A DNA stretch of 64,000 nt from PWXP01 sp040772845. GTDB taxonomy: Bacteria; Planctomycetota; Planctomycetia; Pirellulales; Thermoguttaceae. The notes under the pieces are model-generated. The model worked only from the letters and a program-made list of their open reading frames with translations, had not been told where the DNA came from and did not search any database. Shown here in pieces: positions 17,368-25,952 of this stretch (its first letter is position 1; each line of letters begins with the position of its first letter). The translations under genes and the position numbers were made by a program. Location: NCBI GenBank assembly GCA_040772845.1, contig JAXGXG010000001.1, forward strand, positions 6,572,001-6,636,000. The letters run 5' to 3'.

Positions 17368-20300
17368 TCAATGTGTCAACTCCACCAATGCCCGCTTCGC
17401 GTCTTCCGTTTGCAGGTCGCAGCGGAGACAACGTCCGGCCTCTCGCATGGCCTGCTCCTCGGTCAACGTCAGTTCGACCTCCGCGAAATCGCCGCCCAAC
17501 CGCTCGGCTACAGGCAGCAGAGCAATTTCCGCCCGCTCCGTCGCCACCGCCTCCTGATCGGCAGGCGGCATGGGAGACACGTACTGTTCCGGACGCACCA
17601 ATTCGTAATGACGTTCCACCGTCTCGCCACTCAGGTATCGGCTGATCATGGCTGCCGCCACCTTGCCAGCGGCCATGGCATCGATCACCGTATTGGGGCC
17701 AGTCACGGCGTCGCCACCGGCAAACACGCCCGCACGCCCGGTCGCCTGCGTATCCTTGGCGACCATCGCGCCGCCTCGCCGCGAGATCTCGATCCCGGAA
17801 TCCTTACTGACGAAGTCCACGTTGGGGTCTTCGCCAATGGCCACCAGCAGTGTATCCAGCGGGATATCGAACTCGGAGCCGGGAATGGGTACCGGCCGGC
17901 GTCGGCCGCTTTCGTCAGGCTCGCCCAACTCCATCCGGGTGCAACGCACACCGGTCAGCTTGCCGCCCTCGGTCATAATCGCGGTCGGGGCCGCCAGCAG
18001 TTCCAGCTTGGCGCCCTCTTCCACCAGGGCCTCGATTTCCTCTTCAAACGCCGGCATTTCCGCACGTGTCCGGCGGTAGATCACCTGCACCGACTGGCAC
18101 CCTTCCAGCCGGAGAGCTACCCGGGCGGCATCGATTGCCGCGTTACCACCGCCGATCACACCCACGCGGGCGCCAACGTTCGCCGGCTGGCCAAGGTTGA
18201 CTTTCGTCAAGAACTCGATCGAGTCGAGCACGCCCTCGGCGTCCTCATTCGGAACGCCCATCTTCCGCGACTTGTGGGCGCCGGTCGCAATGAACACGGC
18301 TTTGTAGTCGCGGGTAAGGTCGTCGAACGAAATGTCCTTGCCGACGCGCACCCCCGTACGAATCTCCACGCCTGCCCGCCGAACGTTCTCGACGTCGGTC
18401 GCCAGCAAATCTCGCGGAAGCCGATAGGCCGGAATACCAGTCAGCAGCGTCCCGCCGGGCGTATCCAGCGCCTCGAAGATCGTCGGCCGGTGCCCGTACT
18501 GTGCGAGGAAGTATCCGGCCATTAAACCTGCCGGGCCGGAACCGATAATGGCTACCGGCGCGCCGGTCGGGGCCGGCTTCTCCGGCGGCGGATACTTGCC
18601 GGTACGAATTGCGTGATCGACGGCAAACCGTTTCAGCGCCCGGATGGACAGGGCGCCACCCGTCTGGGCGCACAGGCAGCGCGATTCGCACGGATGGTGG
18701 CACACGCGCGCACACACGCTCGGCAATGGGTTATCCTTGCGGATCGTCTCGAACGCCTCGTCGAATCGCCCTTGAGCAATCAGGGCGATGTACTCCGGCG
18801 CCTCAGTGCCGATCGGGCAGATATGCTGGCACGGCGACGAGATCAGCTCGCGGCACACGACCGCCGGGCAGCGTTTGCGATGGATGTGCGCTTCGTATTC
18901 ATCGCGGAAGTAGCGAAGCGTAGACAGCACCGGGTTGGCAGCCGTCTTCCCCAAGCCGCAGAAGGACAGTTCGCGAATGTGGTTGCCCATTCGCTCCAGC
19001 AGGTCGATGTGCCCTGCCTCTCCGCGTCCCTCCGTAATCTCACCGAGGATAAAGTGCATGTGCTGCAGGCCTTCGCGGCATGGCGTGCACTTGCCGCACG
19101 ACTCTTCCATGCCCACGTGGACGAAGTACTTCGCCGTATCGACCATGCAGGTGGTCTCGTCCATCACGATCATACCGCCGGAGCCCATGATCGTGCCGGC
19201 CTTGGTAAGCGACTCGTAGTCGACCGGAATGTCGAGCATCGAGGCCGGGATGCATCCGCCGGACGGACCGCCGGTTTGCACGGCCTTGATCGGTTTGCCG
19301 CTTTGCGAGCCGCCGCCAATGTCTTCAATGATCTCGCGAAGCGTCATGCCCATGGGCACTTCGATCAGGCCCGTATTGGCCACCTTTCCCACCAGCGAGA
19401 AGACGGCCGTTCCGCGGGAATTCTCGGTACCGACCGAAGCGAAATACTCGGGCCCCTTGCCGACGATCATCGCGGCCGAAACCCAGCTCTTCACGTTGTT
19501 CAGCGCCGTCGGCATTCCCCAAAGGCCCTTGACCACGGGGAACGGCGGCTTGATGCGCGGCTCGCCGACGCGATCTTCGATCGATTCGATCAGGGCCGTC
19601 TCCTCGCCGCACACAAACGCACCGGCGCCGCGGACAATTCGCACGTCGAACGAGAAACCCGTTCCCAGGATGTTCTCGCCCAGCAGTCCCGCCTGGCGCG
19701 CCTGGGCAATGGCCGTCTGCAAGTGCTCGATAGCCAGCGGATACTCGTTACGAGCGTAGATATAGCCCTGGCATGCGGCCGACGTGTCGCCCGACATGGT
19801 CCAGGCGCCGATCGCCATGCCTTCGAGCAACGCGTGCGGGTTACCTTCCAGGATACTGCGGTCCATGAACGCGCCCGGATCGCCCTCATCGGCGTTGCAG
19901 ACCATGTAGCAGTAGATATCGTCGCCGTCCTCGGCCGTGTCGGAAAGGGCTTCGGTGCTCCGCCGCGTCATCTCCCACTTCCGCCCCGTGGGGAATCCGG
20001 CGCCGCCGCGCCCTCGCAGCCCCGACTGGTGAATCCAACCCAGCACCTCTTCCGGATCGGTCTGGAGGGCCTTGGCCAACGCCAGGTAGCCGCCTTGCAT
20101 GAGGTAATCGTCCAGGTTGAGCGGATCGATGCGGTTGTTGTTCAGCAGCAGACGACGTTCCTGGTGCGAGTAGAACGGAATCTTGCTTTTCTCGGCGATA
20201 CGTTTGCCGCCTGGGGTTTGATACAACCGCCGCTGCAACACCCCGTCGTTGATGACGCTTGCTTCGAGCAGTTCGGCAGCGTCTTCCGGCTTCACCTGGA

Positions 20301-21123
20301 CGTAAAGGATTTCTCGCTCGCCACGGCGGACCACGACCAGGACTTCCTGCGCACAGAACCCATGGCAACCGGTCAGCTTCAGCTCGACCTTCCCGGTCAG
20401 CCCAAGACGGTCCATTTCAGCCGCCAGGGCATTGTACACCTCGCGGGCCCCGGCAACGAACCCGCACGTTCCACCGGAAACCACAACCGCAGTCCGGCTG
20501 GGATCGTGCTGTTTGCGCAACTCTTCAACGGTTGCCGAGAGCGCCTGGGGCGAGTCGAACGCAGGTCGCGGTCCGGCCTTGGCTGCGGCCAGGGCCTTTG
20601 CTGCAGCGGCCTCGCTCTCTTTCTCGCCTTCCGAAGCAGCTTCCGCCTGATCTGCCTCGAGCTGGTCCACGTTTCGGACAAGCTTGGCGACCGCGTCGGG
20701 CGACAGACTGGCATAGTAGCGCCCATCGACGGTCACCACAGGCCCGATCGCACACGTTCCCAGGCAGTTGACCGTGGTAAGGCTGAACTGGCCGTCCTCG
20801 GTCGTTTCGCCAGGCTGGACGCCCAGCTCGTCTTCCAACGCCTGCAACAGACGCGGCGCCCCGCGCACGTAACAGGCCGTTCCCGTGCAGACACACACAT
20901 GGTGCTTGCCCGGAGGCGACAATTTGAACGACTGATAAAAGGTTGCGAGAGAGTAAAGCTGCGTCAGCGGCACCTCGAGTTCGATGCTGATCTTCTCAAC
21001 GACCTCGCGAGGAACGTACTGGTAGCGCGCCGAGACCTCCTGCAACAGCTCGATCAACCCTCCACCGCCAGCCTTGTGCTTGGCCAGCAGCTCGTCAACC
21101 TCTCGCAGATTCACGTGTTCCAT
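17368..21123 (-). CDS. NuoE-NuoF-GltD triple-fusion oxidoreductase
   Basis: The 1251-residue protein is three enzymes in one chain. Residues 1-165 are NuoE-like, with a thioredoxin-fold 2Fe-2S domain (CTGTACYVRG, VNCLGTCAIGP). Residues about 205-770 are NuoF/HydB-like: a second thioredoxin-like domain with GGTCGF and GCHGFCAQ, the NADH/FMN site (GLRGRGGAGFPTGRKW; CNADEGDPGAFMDR) and the 4Fe-4S motif ESCGKCTPCREG (about 674). Residues about 775-1251 are GltD/NfnB-like: N-terminal Fe-S cysteines (CQHICPIG; CARVCHHPCESRC), an FAD motif (IIGSGPAGLMAGY, about 857) and a second dinucleotide motif (VIGGGNAAIDAAR, about 990). A linker rich in Ala/Glu lies at 168-190. Such parts suggest electron exchange between NADH and NADPH plus Fe-S carriers. 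It overlaps the upstream 2Fe-2S gene by 13 bases. Confidence 0.93.
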   Translation of the reverse strand: MEHVNLREVDELLAKHKAGGGGLIELLQEVSARYQYVPREVVEKISIELEVPLTQLYSLATFYQSFKLSPPGKHHVCVCTGTACYVRGAPRLLQALEDELGVQPGETTEDGQFSLTTVNCLGTCAIGPVVTVDGRYYASLSPDAVAKLVRNVDQLEADQAEAASEGEKESEAAAAKALAAAKAGPRPAFDSPQALSATVEELRKQHDPSRTAVVVSGGTCGFVAGAREVYNALAAEMDRLGLTGKVELKLTGCHGFCAQEVLVVVRRGEREILYVQVKPEDAAELLEASVINDGVLQRRLYQTPGGKRIAEKSKIPFYSHQERRLLLNNNRIDPLNLDDYLMQGGYLALAKALQTDPEEVLGWIHQSGLRGRGGAGFPTGRKWEMTRRSTEALSDTAEDGDDIYCYMVCNADEGDPGAFMDRSILEGNPHALLEGMAIGAWTMSGDTSAACQGYIYARNEYPLAIEHLQTAIAQARQAGLLGENILGTGFSFDVRIVRGAGAFVCGEETALIESIEDRVGEPRIKPPFPVVKGLWGMPTALNNVKSWVSAAMIVGKGPEYFASVGTENSRGTAVFSLVGKVANTGLIEVPMGMTLREIIEDIGGGSQSGKPIKAVQTGGPSGGCIPASMLDIPVDYESLTKAGTIMGSGGMIVMDETTCMVDTAKYFVHVGMEESCGKCTPCREGLQHMHFILGEITEGRGEAGHIDLLERMGNHIRELSFCGLGKTAANPVLSTLRYFRDEYEAHIHRKRCPAVVCRELISSPCQHICPIGTEAPEYIALIAQGRFDEAFETIRKDNPLPSVCARVCHHPCESRCLCAQTGGALSIRALKRFAVDHAIRTGKYPPPEKPAPTGAPVAIIGSGPAGLMAGYFLAQYGHRPTIFEALDTPGGTLLTGIPAYRLPRDLLATDVENVRRAGVEIRTGVRVGKDISFDDLTRDYKAVFIATGAHKSRKMGVPNEDAEGVLDSIEFLTKVNLGQPANVGARVGVIGGGNAAIDAARVALRLEGCQSVQVIYRRTRAEMPAFEEEIEALVEEGAKLELLAAPTAIMTEGGKLTGVRCTRMELGEPDESGRRRPVPIPGSEFDIPLDTLLVAIGEDPNVDFVSKDSGIEISRRGGAMVAKDTQATGRAGVFAGGDAVTGPNTVIDAMAAGKVAAAMISRYLSGETVERHYELVRPEQYVSPMPPADQEAVATERAEIALLPVAERLGGDFAEVELTLTEEQAMREAGRCLRCDLQTEDAKRALVELTH

Positions 21124-21581
21124 TCCTCTCCCTCGATGTGAAAGCGCCAGCGTTTCGAAGTATCGTAGGTGCGGTTGCGGACCATACTCTCAACGATTTC
21201 GAGCAAGTCGGGAACCTTCAGCGACAGGTCCTCTTTCACTTTCACCTGGCAAGCCAATCGCATGCCGTCGGTCAGTTCCCGGCGTGAAAGGAAAGGTGTC
21301 TCCGTCGGCAGTACGGGCCCGCCACCCTCGGTAACGCGCACCTTGCAATAGCCGCACGTTCCCTTGCCGCCGCACGCGGCGCGGATGCCGACCCCGGCGT
21401 CTTGCAAGATGGCCAGCAGGGTCTGCCCGCCCTCGATGTCCAGGACTCGCACGTTGTCGCCTTCCTGAACGCGGACCTTACACGGACCGTAGTTGACCAG
21501 TACTCGCTCGGCCACCGAAAGGAGGACGGCCAGCGCCGCCAGGATCCCGGCCAAGACGACAATTGCCCATACGTAAGTCAT
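21111..21581 (-). CDS. Membrane-anchored 2Fe-2S protein equal to the N-terminal half of NqrF
   Basis: The 156-residue protein has one N-terminal membrane helix (residues 4-24) and a plant-type 2Fe-2S domain with Cys70, Cys76, Cys79 and Cys111 (ACGGKGTCGYC; RLACQV). It aligns with the first half of NqrF, including FLSRRELTDGMRLACQV, but stops where the FAD and NADH domains would begin, ending with a short charged tail. It takes the place of RnfB in this operon. The ATG at 21581 is chosen for its AGGAG at a 9-base spacing; an upstream ATG in frame would overlap rnfA. It would carry electrons from the soluble dehydrogenase to the membrane subunits. Confidence 0.9.
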   Translation of the reverse strand: MTYVWAIVVLAGILAALAVLLSVAERVLVNYGPCKVRVQEGDNVRVLDIEGGQTLLAILQDAGVGIRAACGGKGTCGYCKVRVTEGGGPVLPTETPFLSRRELTDGMRLACQVKVKEDLSLKVPDLLEIVESMVRNRTYDTSKRWRFHIEGEEWNT

Positions 21582-21594
21582 GCCTGCGTGCTCC

Positions 21595-22182
21595 TCATTG
21601 TCCGATCCCTGCAAATCCCATGAACGCGAGGGCCATAATCCCGGTCACGATCATCGTAATGGCAACGCCGCGGAACGGCTTCGGCGGATCGCCGTATCCC
21701 ATCCGCTTCCGCAAACCTGCCAGAAGTACAATTGCCATCATCCAGCCGATGCCGGATCCGAATCCGAAGACCAGCGTCTCCCAGAAGTTGTACTCATCAA
21801 TCACCATGAAGAGCGCCGCGCCCAGGATGGCGCAGTTGACCGTGATCAACGGCAGGAAGATCCCCAGCGCGTGATAAAGCCGTGGGCTGAACCGCTCGAC
21901 GAACATCTCGACAAACTGCACGCAGCCGGCAATCACGGCAATGAAGACGATCAACTGCAAGTGCTTCAGATCCCACGGCACGAGCAGATAATGGTAGATC
22001 AGGTAGTTCACCATGATCGTACCGGTCAACACGAACGTCACTGCGGTCCCGAGACCCAGCGCCGTGTTGATCTGCCGCGAGCAACTGAGGAAGGAACACA
22101 TTCCCAGGAACTTGGCCAGGAGAATGTTGTTCGTCAGCGCGGCCGTAATCAGGATCGCTAGCAAAGACGATGTTTCACCCAT
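21595..22182 (-). CDS. rnfA: Rnf/Nqr-type electron transport subunit A (RnfA/NqrE family)
   Basis: The 195-residue membrane protein has six hydrophobic segments and the family motifs TNNILLAKFLGMCSFLSCS and LPLITVNCAILGAALFM, whose cysteines hold an intramembrane Fe centre in known complexes. It is the second RnfA/NqrE family member in the window. It follows rnfE by three bases and precedes the 2Fe-2S gene. It is named RnfA because the operon has the Rnf order C-D-G-E-A, but the branch cannot be settled without a tree. Confidence 0.92.
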   Translation of the reverse strand: MGETSSLLAILITAALTNNILLAKFLGMCSFLSCSRQINTALGLGTAVTFVLTGTIMVNYLIYHYLLVPWDLKHLQLIVFIAVIAGCVQFVEMFVERFSPRLYHALGIFLPLITVNCAILGAALFMVIDEYNFWETLVFGFGSGIGWMMAIVLLAGLRKRMGYGDPPKPFRGVAITMIVTGIMALAFMGFAGIGQ

Positions 22183-22185
22183 GGA

Positions 22186-22866
22186 TCAGCTCTTATCGGC
22201 GTTTGTGTTTTGAATCCAGTTGAAGAAGGCAATCAGGAAGCCCATCACGACGAACGCGCCCGGGGCGAGCACCATGACCAGGTTCTTGGTATACCACTGC
22301 GGGTCGAGAACCATGATCCCGAGCACCGTGCCTTCGCCCAGCAGTTCGCGGAAGAACCCGACGACCGCCAGAATGCCGGCAAACCCGAGTCCTGCCGCAA
22401 AGGCATCGACCACCGCCAGTTGCGGCCGATTCTGCATGGCAAACGCCTCGGCTCGCCCGAGCACGATGCAGTTCGTAATGATCAGCCCCACGTACGGGCC
22501 GAGCTGCCGGGACATGTCCCAGTAGAAGGCCTTGAGGAACTGGTCGATCAGGATCACGAACGTGGCAATCACGGCCACCGAGGCAATCAGCCGGATGCGC
22601 CGCGGCGTCGTATTCCGCAGCAGCGACAGCATCAGCGAGGACCCCACCGTGACGAAGATCATCGCCCCGCCCATCACCAGGGAGTTCTCCAGCCGCGTGG
22701 TTACGGCCAACGTCGGGCAAATCCCCAGTGTCTGGACGGCCACCGGATTGCTCGTCCACGAACCGTCCTTGAAGACGCTCCATCCTCGTCCTTCGAGCAT
22801 CCCGGGATTCTCGACGGCCCCACTCGATCCGGCCTGGCCCCCCGTATTCGCGTTCTCGCTGCTCAT
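22186..22866 (-). CDS. rnfE: Rnf/Nqr-type electron transport subunit E (RnfE/NqrD family)
   Basis: The 226-residue membrane protein has QTLGICPTLAVTTRLENS and GLIITNCIVLGRAEAFAM, the paired-cysteine motifs of RnfE/NqrD. An N-terminal soluble extension of about 35 residues, rich in Gly/Ser/Asn, precedes the first helix and is absent from the nqrD copy at 1690-2310. Its ATG overlaps the rnfG stop as ATGA. Confidence 0.92.
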   Translation of the reverse strand: MSSENANTGGQAGSSGAVENPGMLEGRGWSVFKDGSWTSNPVAVQTLGICPTLAVTTRLENSLVMGGAMIFVTVGSSLMLSLLRNTTPRRIRLIASVAVIATFVILIDQFLKAFYWDMSRQLGPYVGLIITNCIVLGRAEAFAMQNRPQLAVVDAFAAGLGFAGILAVVGFFRELLGEGTVLGIMVLDPQWYTKNLVMVLAPGAFVVMGFLIAFFNWIQNTNADKS

Positions 22867-23492
22867 TGCTGCTCCTCTGAAAGACCCTTCTCAGATACCT
22901 GCTCGGCCAGACCGTGCAGTATGTCCTGGACTCGATTGCAGGTGATCGTAGCGCCGGAGATGCCGTCTACCTGCAATGGTCCTTCCGCGCCGCTGCTGAC
23001 GATCTTCAGGGCTGGTTCGCCCTTGTCGTTCAACAATTGCTTGCCCTGGAATTGGCTGCAAAACGGCTCGCCGGCGATCTCGGCGCCCAGTCCGGGGGTC
23101 TCCTCTTGCTCGTGAAAGGTGATGCCGCGGATCGTATTCCAGTCGGACTCAAGCGAGACGAAGCCGCCGATCGGCGCCCACAGGCCCGGGCCGCGGACCT
23201 CGACGGCCACAAGCCCCGGTTTCCCGCTGGAACCGTCGCCCAGCAGTTTGTAGACGGTCATATTGCCGAGCTTCTCGCTTTCGACGTTCGACTCGAACAG
23301 TCTTCCCAAGTCTTCGATCGACGTCCCCGGCTCGACGGGCACCTCCAGCACGGCCAATACGTTGCGCATCTCCTCGGCGCGTTTGTTCGCCTCGTAATAA
23401 GGTTTCGTAAACTGTGCCGCGCCGGTCAGCAACCCTGCGCACAGCGCTCCGACGCCAATGGCATAGCAGATCGTGTAAATGCTATCCTTCAC
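22863..23492 (-). CDS. rnfG: Rnf/Nqr-type FMN subunit G (RnfG/NqrC family)
   Basis: The 209-residue protein has one N-terminal membrane helix and an extracytoplasmic FMN domain with the covalent flavin motif ISGATIT (about residue 178) and the family stretch GITFHEQEETPGLGAEI. The chosen GTG start at 23492 is preceded by GGAGG at a 7-base spacing and overlaps the rnfD stop by 11 bases; an in-frame ATG nine codons upstream is the alternative. An ApbE-type flavin transferase would be needed and is not in the window. Confidence 0.9.
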   Translation of the reverse strand: MKDSIYTICYAIGVGALCAGLLTGAAQFTKPYYEANKRAEEMRNVLAVLEVPVEPGTSIEDLGRLFESNVESEKLGNMTVYKLLGDGSSGKPGLVAVEVRGPGLWAPIGGFVSLESDWNTIRGITFHEQEETPGLGAEIAGEPFCSQFQGKQLLNDKGEPALKIVSSGAEGPLQVDGISGATITCNRVQDILHGLAEQVSEKGLSEEQQ

Positions 23493-24564
23493 GCTGCAGC
23501 CTCCGAATTCGCATTCCAATGAAGATTTCGTCGATCAGCGGGCTGGCAAGGTTACCCAACAGGATGGCAAACATCACGCCTTCCGGATACCCGCTGAAGT
23601 TACGTATCACCACCACCAGCGCCCCGATCAGAATGCCGTATACCCACTTGCCTGCATTCGTCGCCGGACTGGTCACCGGGTCGGTCGCCATGAAGAATGC
23701 GCCCAGCAGCAGGCCTCCGGCCAGCAGGTGCCAGACACCGAAGGTGAGCGGAGCATTCTGGTTCATCGCCGCAGAGAGTACGAAAACCGTTCCCAGAATA
23801 CCGGCTACGGTCCGATAGTTGGCGACTCGCACCATGCAAAGGAACACGCCGCCGATCAGAATGGCCAGGGCCGACGTTTCGCCCGCCGCCCCGCTCGTAT
23901 TGCCCAGCAGCATATTCAACCAGTGCGTGTATTCGCCATGATGCGCCATGCCCAGCGGGGTTGCTCCGGAGATGGCATCGACGTTCTCAGGCGTAATGTA
24001 CTGCGTGAACCTTCCCCACAGTCCGGAGCCGGGAATCACAAACCCGGAAGCCAGGGGCAAGGGATACGCCACGGTCAGAAACGCGCGGCCGACCAGCACG
24101 GGGTTGAACAGGTTGCGCCCCGTACCGCCAAACACTTCCTTTCCGACCAGCACGCCAAAGACCACGCCCACCGCCACAACCCAAAGCGGCGTGTTCGGCG
24201 GTACGACCAGCGGAAACAAGAATCCCGTCACGAAGAACCCTTCGTGGATATCCTTCTTCCGAATGATCGCAAACGCCACCTCCACAATGCCGCCTGCAAT
24301 GTACGAGACGGCCATCATGACCAGCACGCGCAGGCCAAAGTAGTAGATCGATGCCAACAGTGCCGGCGTCAGGGCGATGATGACCATCATCATGAACCGC
24401 TTGCTGTCCAGTGGATCACGAACGTGGGGCGCCATGTGCGTCCGTTCGGAAGAACCGAAGAAAAACGCCTCAGCGCCTTGCACCAGTGGATAAAGCAAGT
24501 GGAAAGGGCCGTTCTTATCGAACAGGGGCCGAGTGCGATCAAACAGCATTTCAAGCAGCTTCAC
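23482..24564 (-). CDS. rnfD: Rnf/Nqr-type membrane subunit D (RnfD/NqrB family)
   Basis: The 360-residue polytopic protein carries the FMN attachment motif AISGATPLG and the family motif GKEVFGGTGRNLFNPVLVGR. It is some 40 residues shorter than the nqrB at 3052-4254, in keeping with RnfD. About ten hydrophobic segments are visible. Its start overlaps the rnfC stop as ATGA and its end overlaps rnfG, so the genes are translationally coupled. Confidence 0.92.
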   Translation of the reverse strand: MKLLEMLFDRTRPLFDKNGPFHLLYPLVQGAEAFFFGSSERTHMAPHVRDPLDSKRFMMMVIIALTPALLASIYYFGLRVLVMMAVSYIAGGIVEVAFAIIRKKDIHEGFFVTGFLFPLVVPPNTPLWVVAVGVVFGVLVGKEVFGGTGRNLFNPVLVGRAFLTVAYPLPLASGFVIPGSGLWGRFTQYITPENVDAISGATPLGMAHHGEYTHWLNMLLGNTSGAAGETSALAILIGGVFLCMVRVANYRTVAGILGTVFVLSAAMNQNAPLTFGVWHLLAGGLLLGAFFMATDPVTSPATNAGKWVYGILIGALVVVIRNFSGYPEGVMFAILLGNLASPLIDEIFIGMRIRRLQREG

Positions 24565-25952
24565 GCCACTACCTCCTCCGTCTCGGATGGTGCCTCGGTG
24601 TGCAAATCGCGCCGGATCGCCTCGTTGGCATTCAGGATGTCCTGCCGCAAATCAATCTTCGAGGGACAGACGTAGCTACATAGTCCGCAACCGACACACC
24701 GGTGGGACTCATTGCGATTGATTTCCTCCAGTGCATCCTGATAGGCCAACTTGTGAATCCAGTGCGGCATGATGCCGACCGGGCACACCTCTTCACAGAA
24801 ACCGCAGCCAATGCACGGCCGATGCTCGCCTCGCATGGCGGTCGTCAGCGGTTCCGCATAACGAGGACGCAAAATACTCAGGAAGCAATTGCTGTACGAA
24901 ATGCGGTCCAGCCCGGTACGGACAAACCCGAACATCTCGCGCCGAGTCGGCTCCGGCAGAATCGTCAGGCCGGTCGTCTCCACTCCCACGCCTAACTGCT
25001 TATCGGCCACAGTTTCGCCGTTGAGAATACCGCCGTCAATCACCCGTTGCGGCGAATCTTTCAGACGGCCTTCCAACAATGCATCGAGCGGATATCCCAA
25101 GGGCGTCTGCAAATGAACCGGCTCGCTCGCGCCCGGGCCACCGAACGCAACAAGACGATCCAGCACCGGCTGCCCGTTCGTGAGCGCCCGGTCGATGGCC
25201 AGGACGCCTTCGGTCCGCAGGCCCCAAACGGTTTGGCCACGTTGCGGCGCAAGTCCCAGGGCGCGAACCAGGACATTGAAATGATCCATCGGGTAGCGCA
25301 GCGGGATGTCGATCGTCTTCACGTTCGGCCTGGTCGCCAGCGCCTGCCGTAGCCGGCTTGCCAACTCTCCGCGAACGCGAGGCACGGCCACGTAGACGGT
25401 TCCTTCAACCAGCGAGGCCAACAGATCCAAGCCGCGGAGAAACGCATCGAACGATTGGCCAAGCAGCACGTTGCCGCGCGGGCCGGCAAACGGTTCCAGA
25501 CGCGCCGTGGTGACGATTGCCGCGTTGGCCGGCTGTCGCGGATCGGGAATCGCGTCGGTGTGCGCGTCGAACAGGAAAGACCACGCCCCAAGAGCCACAA
25601 GCGACTGCCGTTGCGGGTCCAAGGCATGTTCGTTCTGCCCTTCGGCCGACGCCTGCGGCGAGATCCCTTCTGCACCCCCGGTATCCAATTCGGCCAACGT
25701 GATGTGTCCACGATGCGCACGCAATTGGACCGTACCGCCGAGCGGAGCGAGCAGTGGCAGGCCGAAATGGGCCGAATCGATCGCTAAGACATCGCCGCGG
25801 CGCACGCGGTCGCCGTTCTTGACAAGGGCATGGTTGAACCGCAGCCGGTGGCTCCGTTGCGGCAAGAGCAGCGTCGCCGGTTCCGGCAATGAGACCACTC
25901 GCGCTGCCGGCCGCCCAGTAATTCGGATGTTGTAACCGCCACGCAATTTCAT
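24561..25952 (-). CDS. rnfC: RnfC/NqrA-family peripheral subunit with two 4Fe-4S clusters
   Basis: The 463-residue protein begins like NqrA/RnfC (MKLRGGYNIRITGRPAARV), has the barrel-sandwich and SLBB-type middle, and ends with two 4Fe-4S motifs, CIGCGFCEEVCPVG and CVGCGLCSYVCPSK (about residues 375-430), which NqrA lacks. It is therefore RnfC-like in cofactors but its N-terminal text and length are close to NqrA, so it could be a form between the two. The glycine-rich NADH/FMN motif of classical RnfC is not evident. It is the first gene of the operon. The ATG at 25952 is selected because the open frame upstream has no family similarity. Confidence 0.88.
   Translation of the reverse strand: MKLRGGYNIRITGRPAARVVSLPEPATLLLPQRSHRLRFNHALVKNGDRVRRGDVLAIDSAHFGLPLLAPLGGTVQLRAHRGHITLAELDTGGAEGISPQASAEGQNEHALDPQRQSLVALGAWSFLFDAHTDAIPDPRQPANAAIVTTARLEPFAGPRGNVLLGQSFDAFLRGLDLLASLVEGTVYVAVPRVRGELASRLRQALATRPNVKTIDIPLRYPMDHFNVLVRALGLAPQRGQTVWGLRTEGVLAIDRALTNGQPVLDRLVAFGGPGASEPVHLQTPLGYPLDALLEGRLKDSPQRVIDGGILNGETVADKQLGVGVETTGLTILPEPTRREMFGFVRTGLDRISYSNCFLSILRPRYAEPLTTAMRGEHRPCIGCGFCEEVCPVGIMPHWIHKLAYQDALEEINRNESHRCVGCGLCSYVCPSKIDLRQDILNANEAIRRDLHTEAPSETEEVVA

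Noticed and set aside
16671..21123. Bidirectional hydrogenase or formate dehydrogenase
   Set aside because: HoxU- and NuoEF-like parts are present, but there is no hydrogenase large/small subunit, H-cluster motif or molybdopterin subunit in the window.
18613..21141. 842-codon open frame on the plus strand
   Set aside because: It is antisense to the NuoE-NuoF-GltD fusion; its sequence is Arg/His-rich shadow text with no motif, and the opposite strand has clear catalytic motifs.
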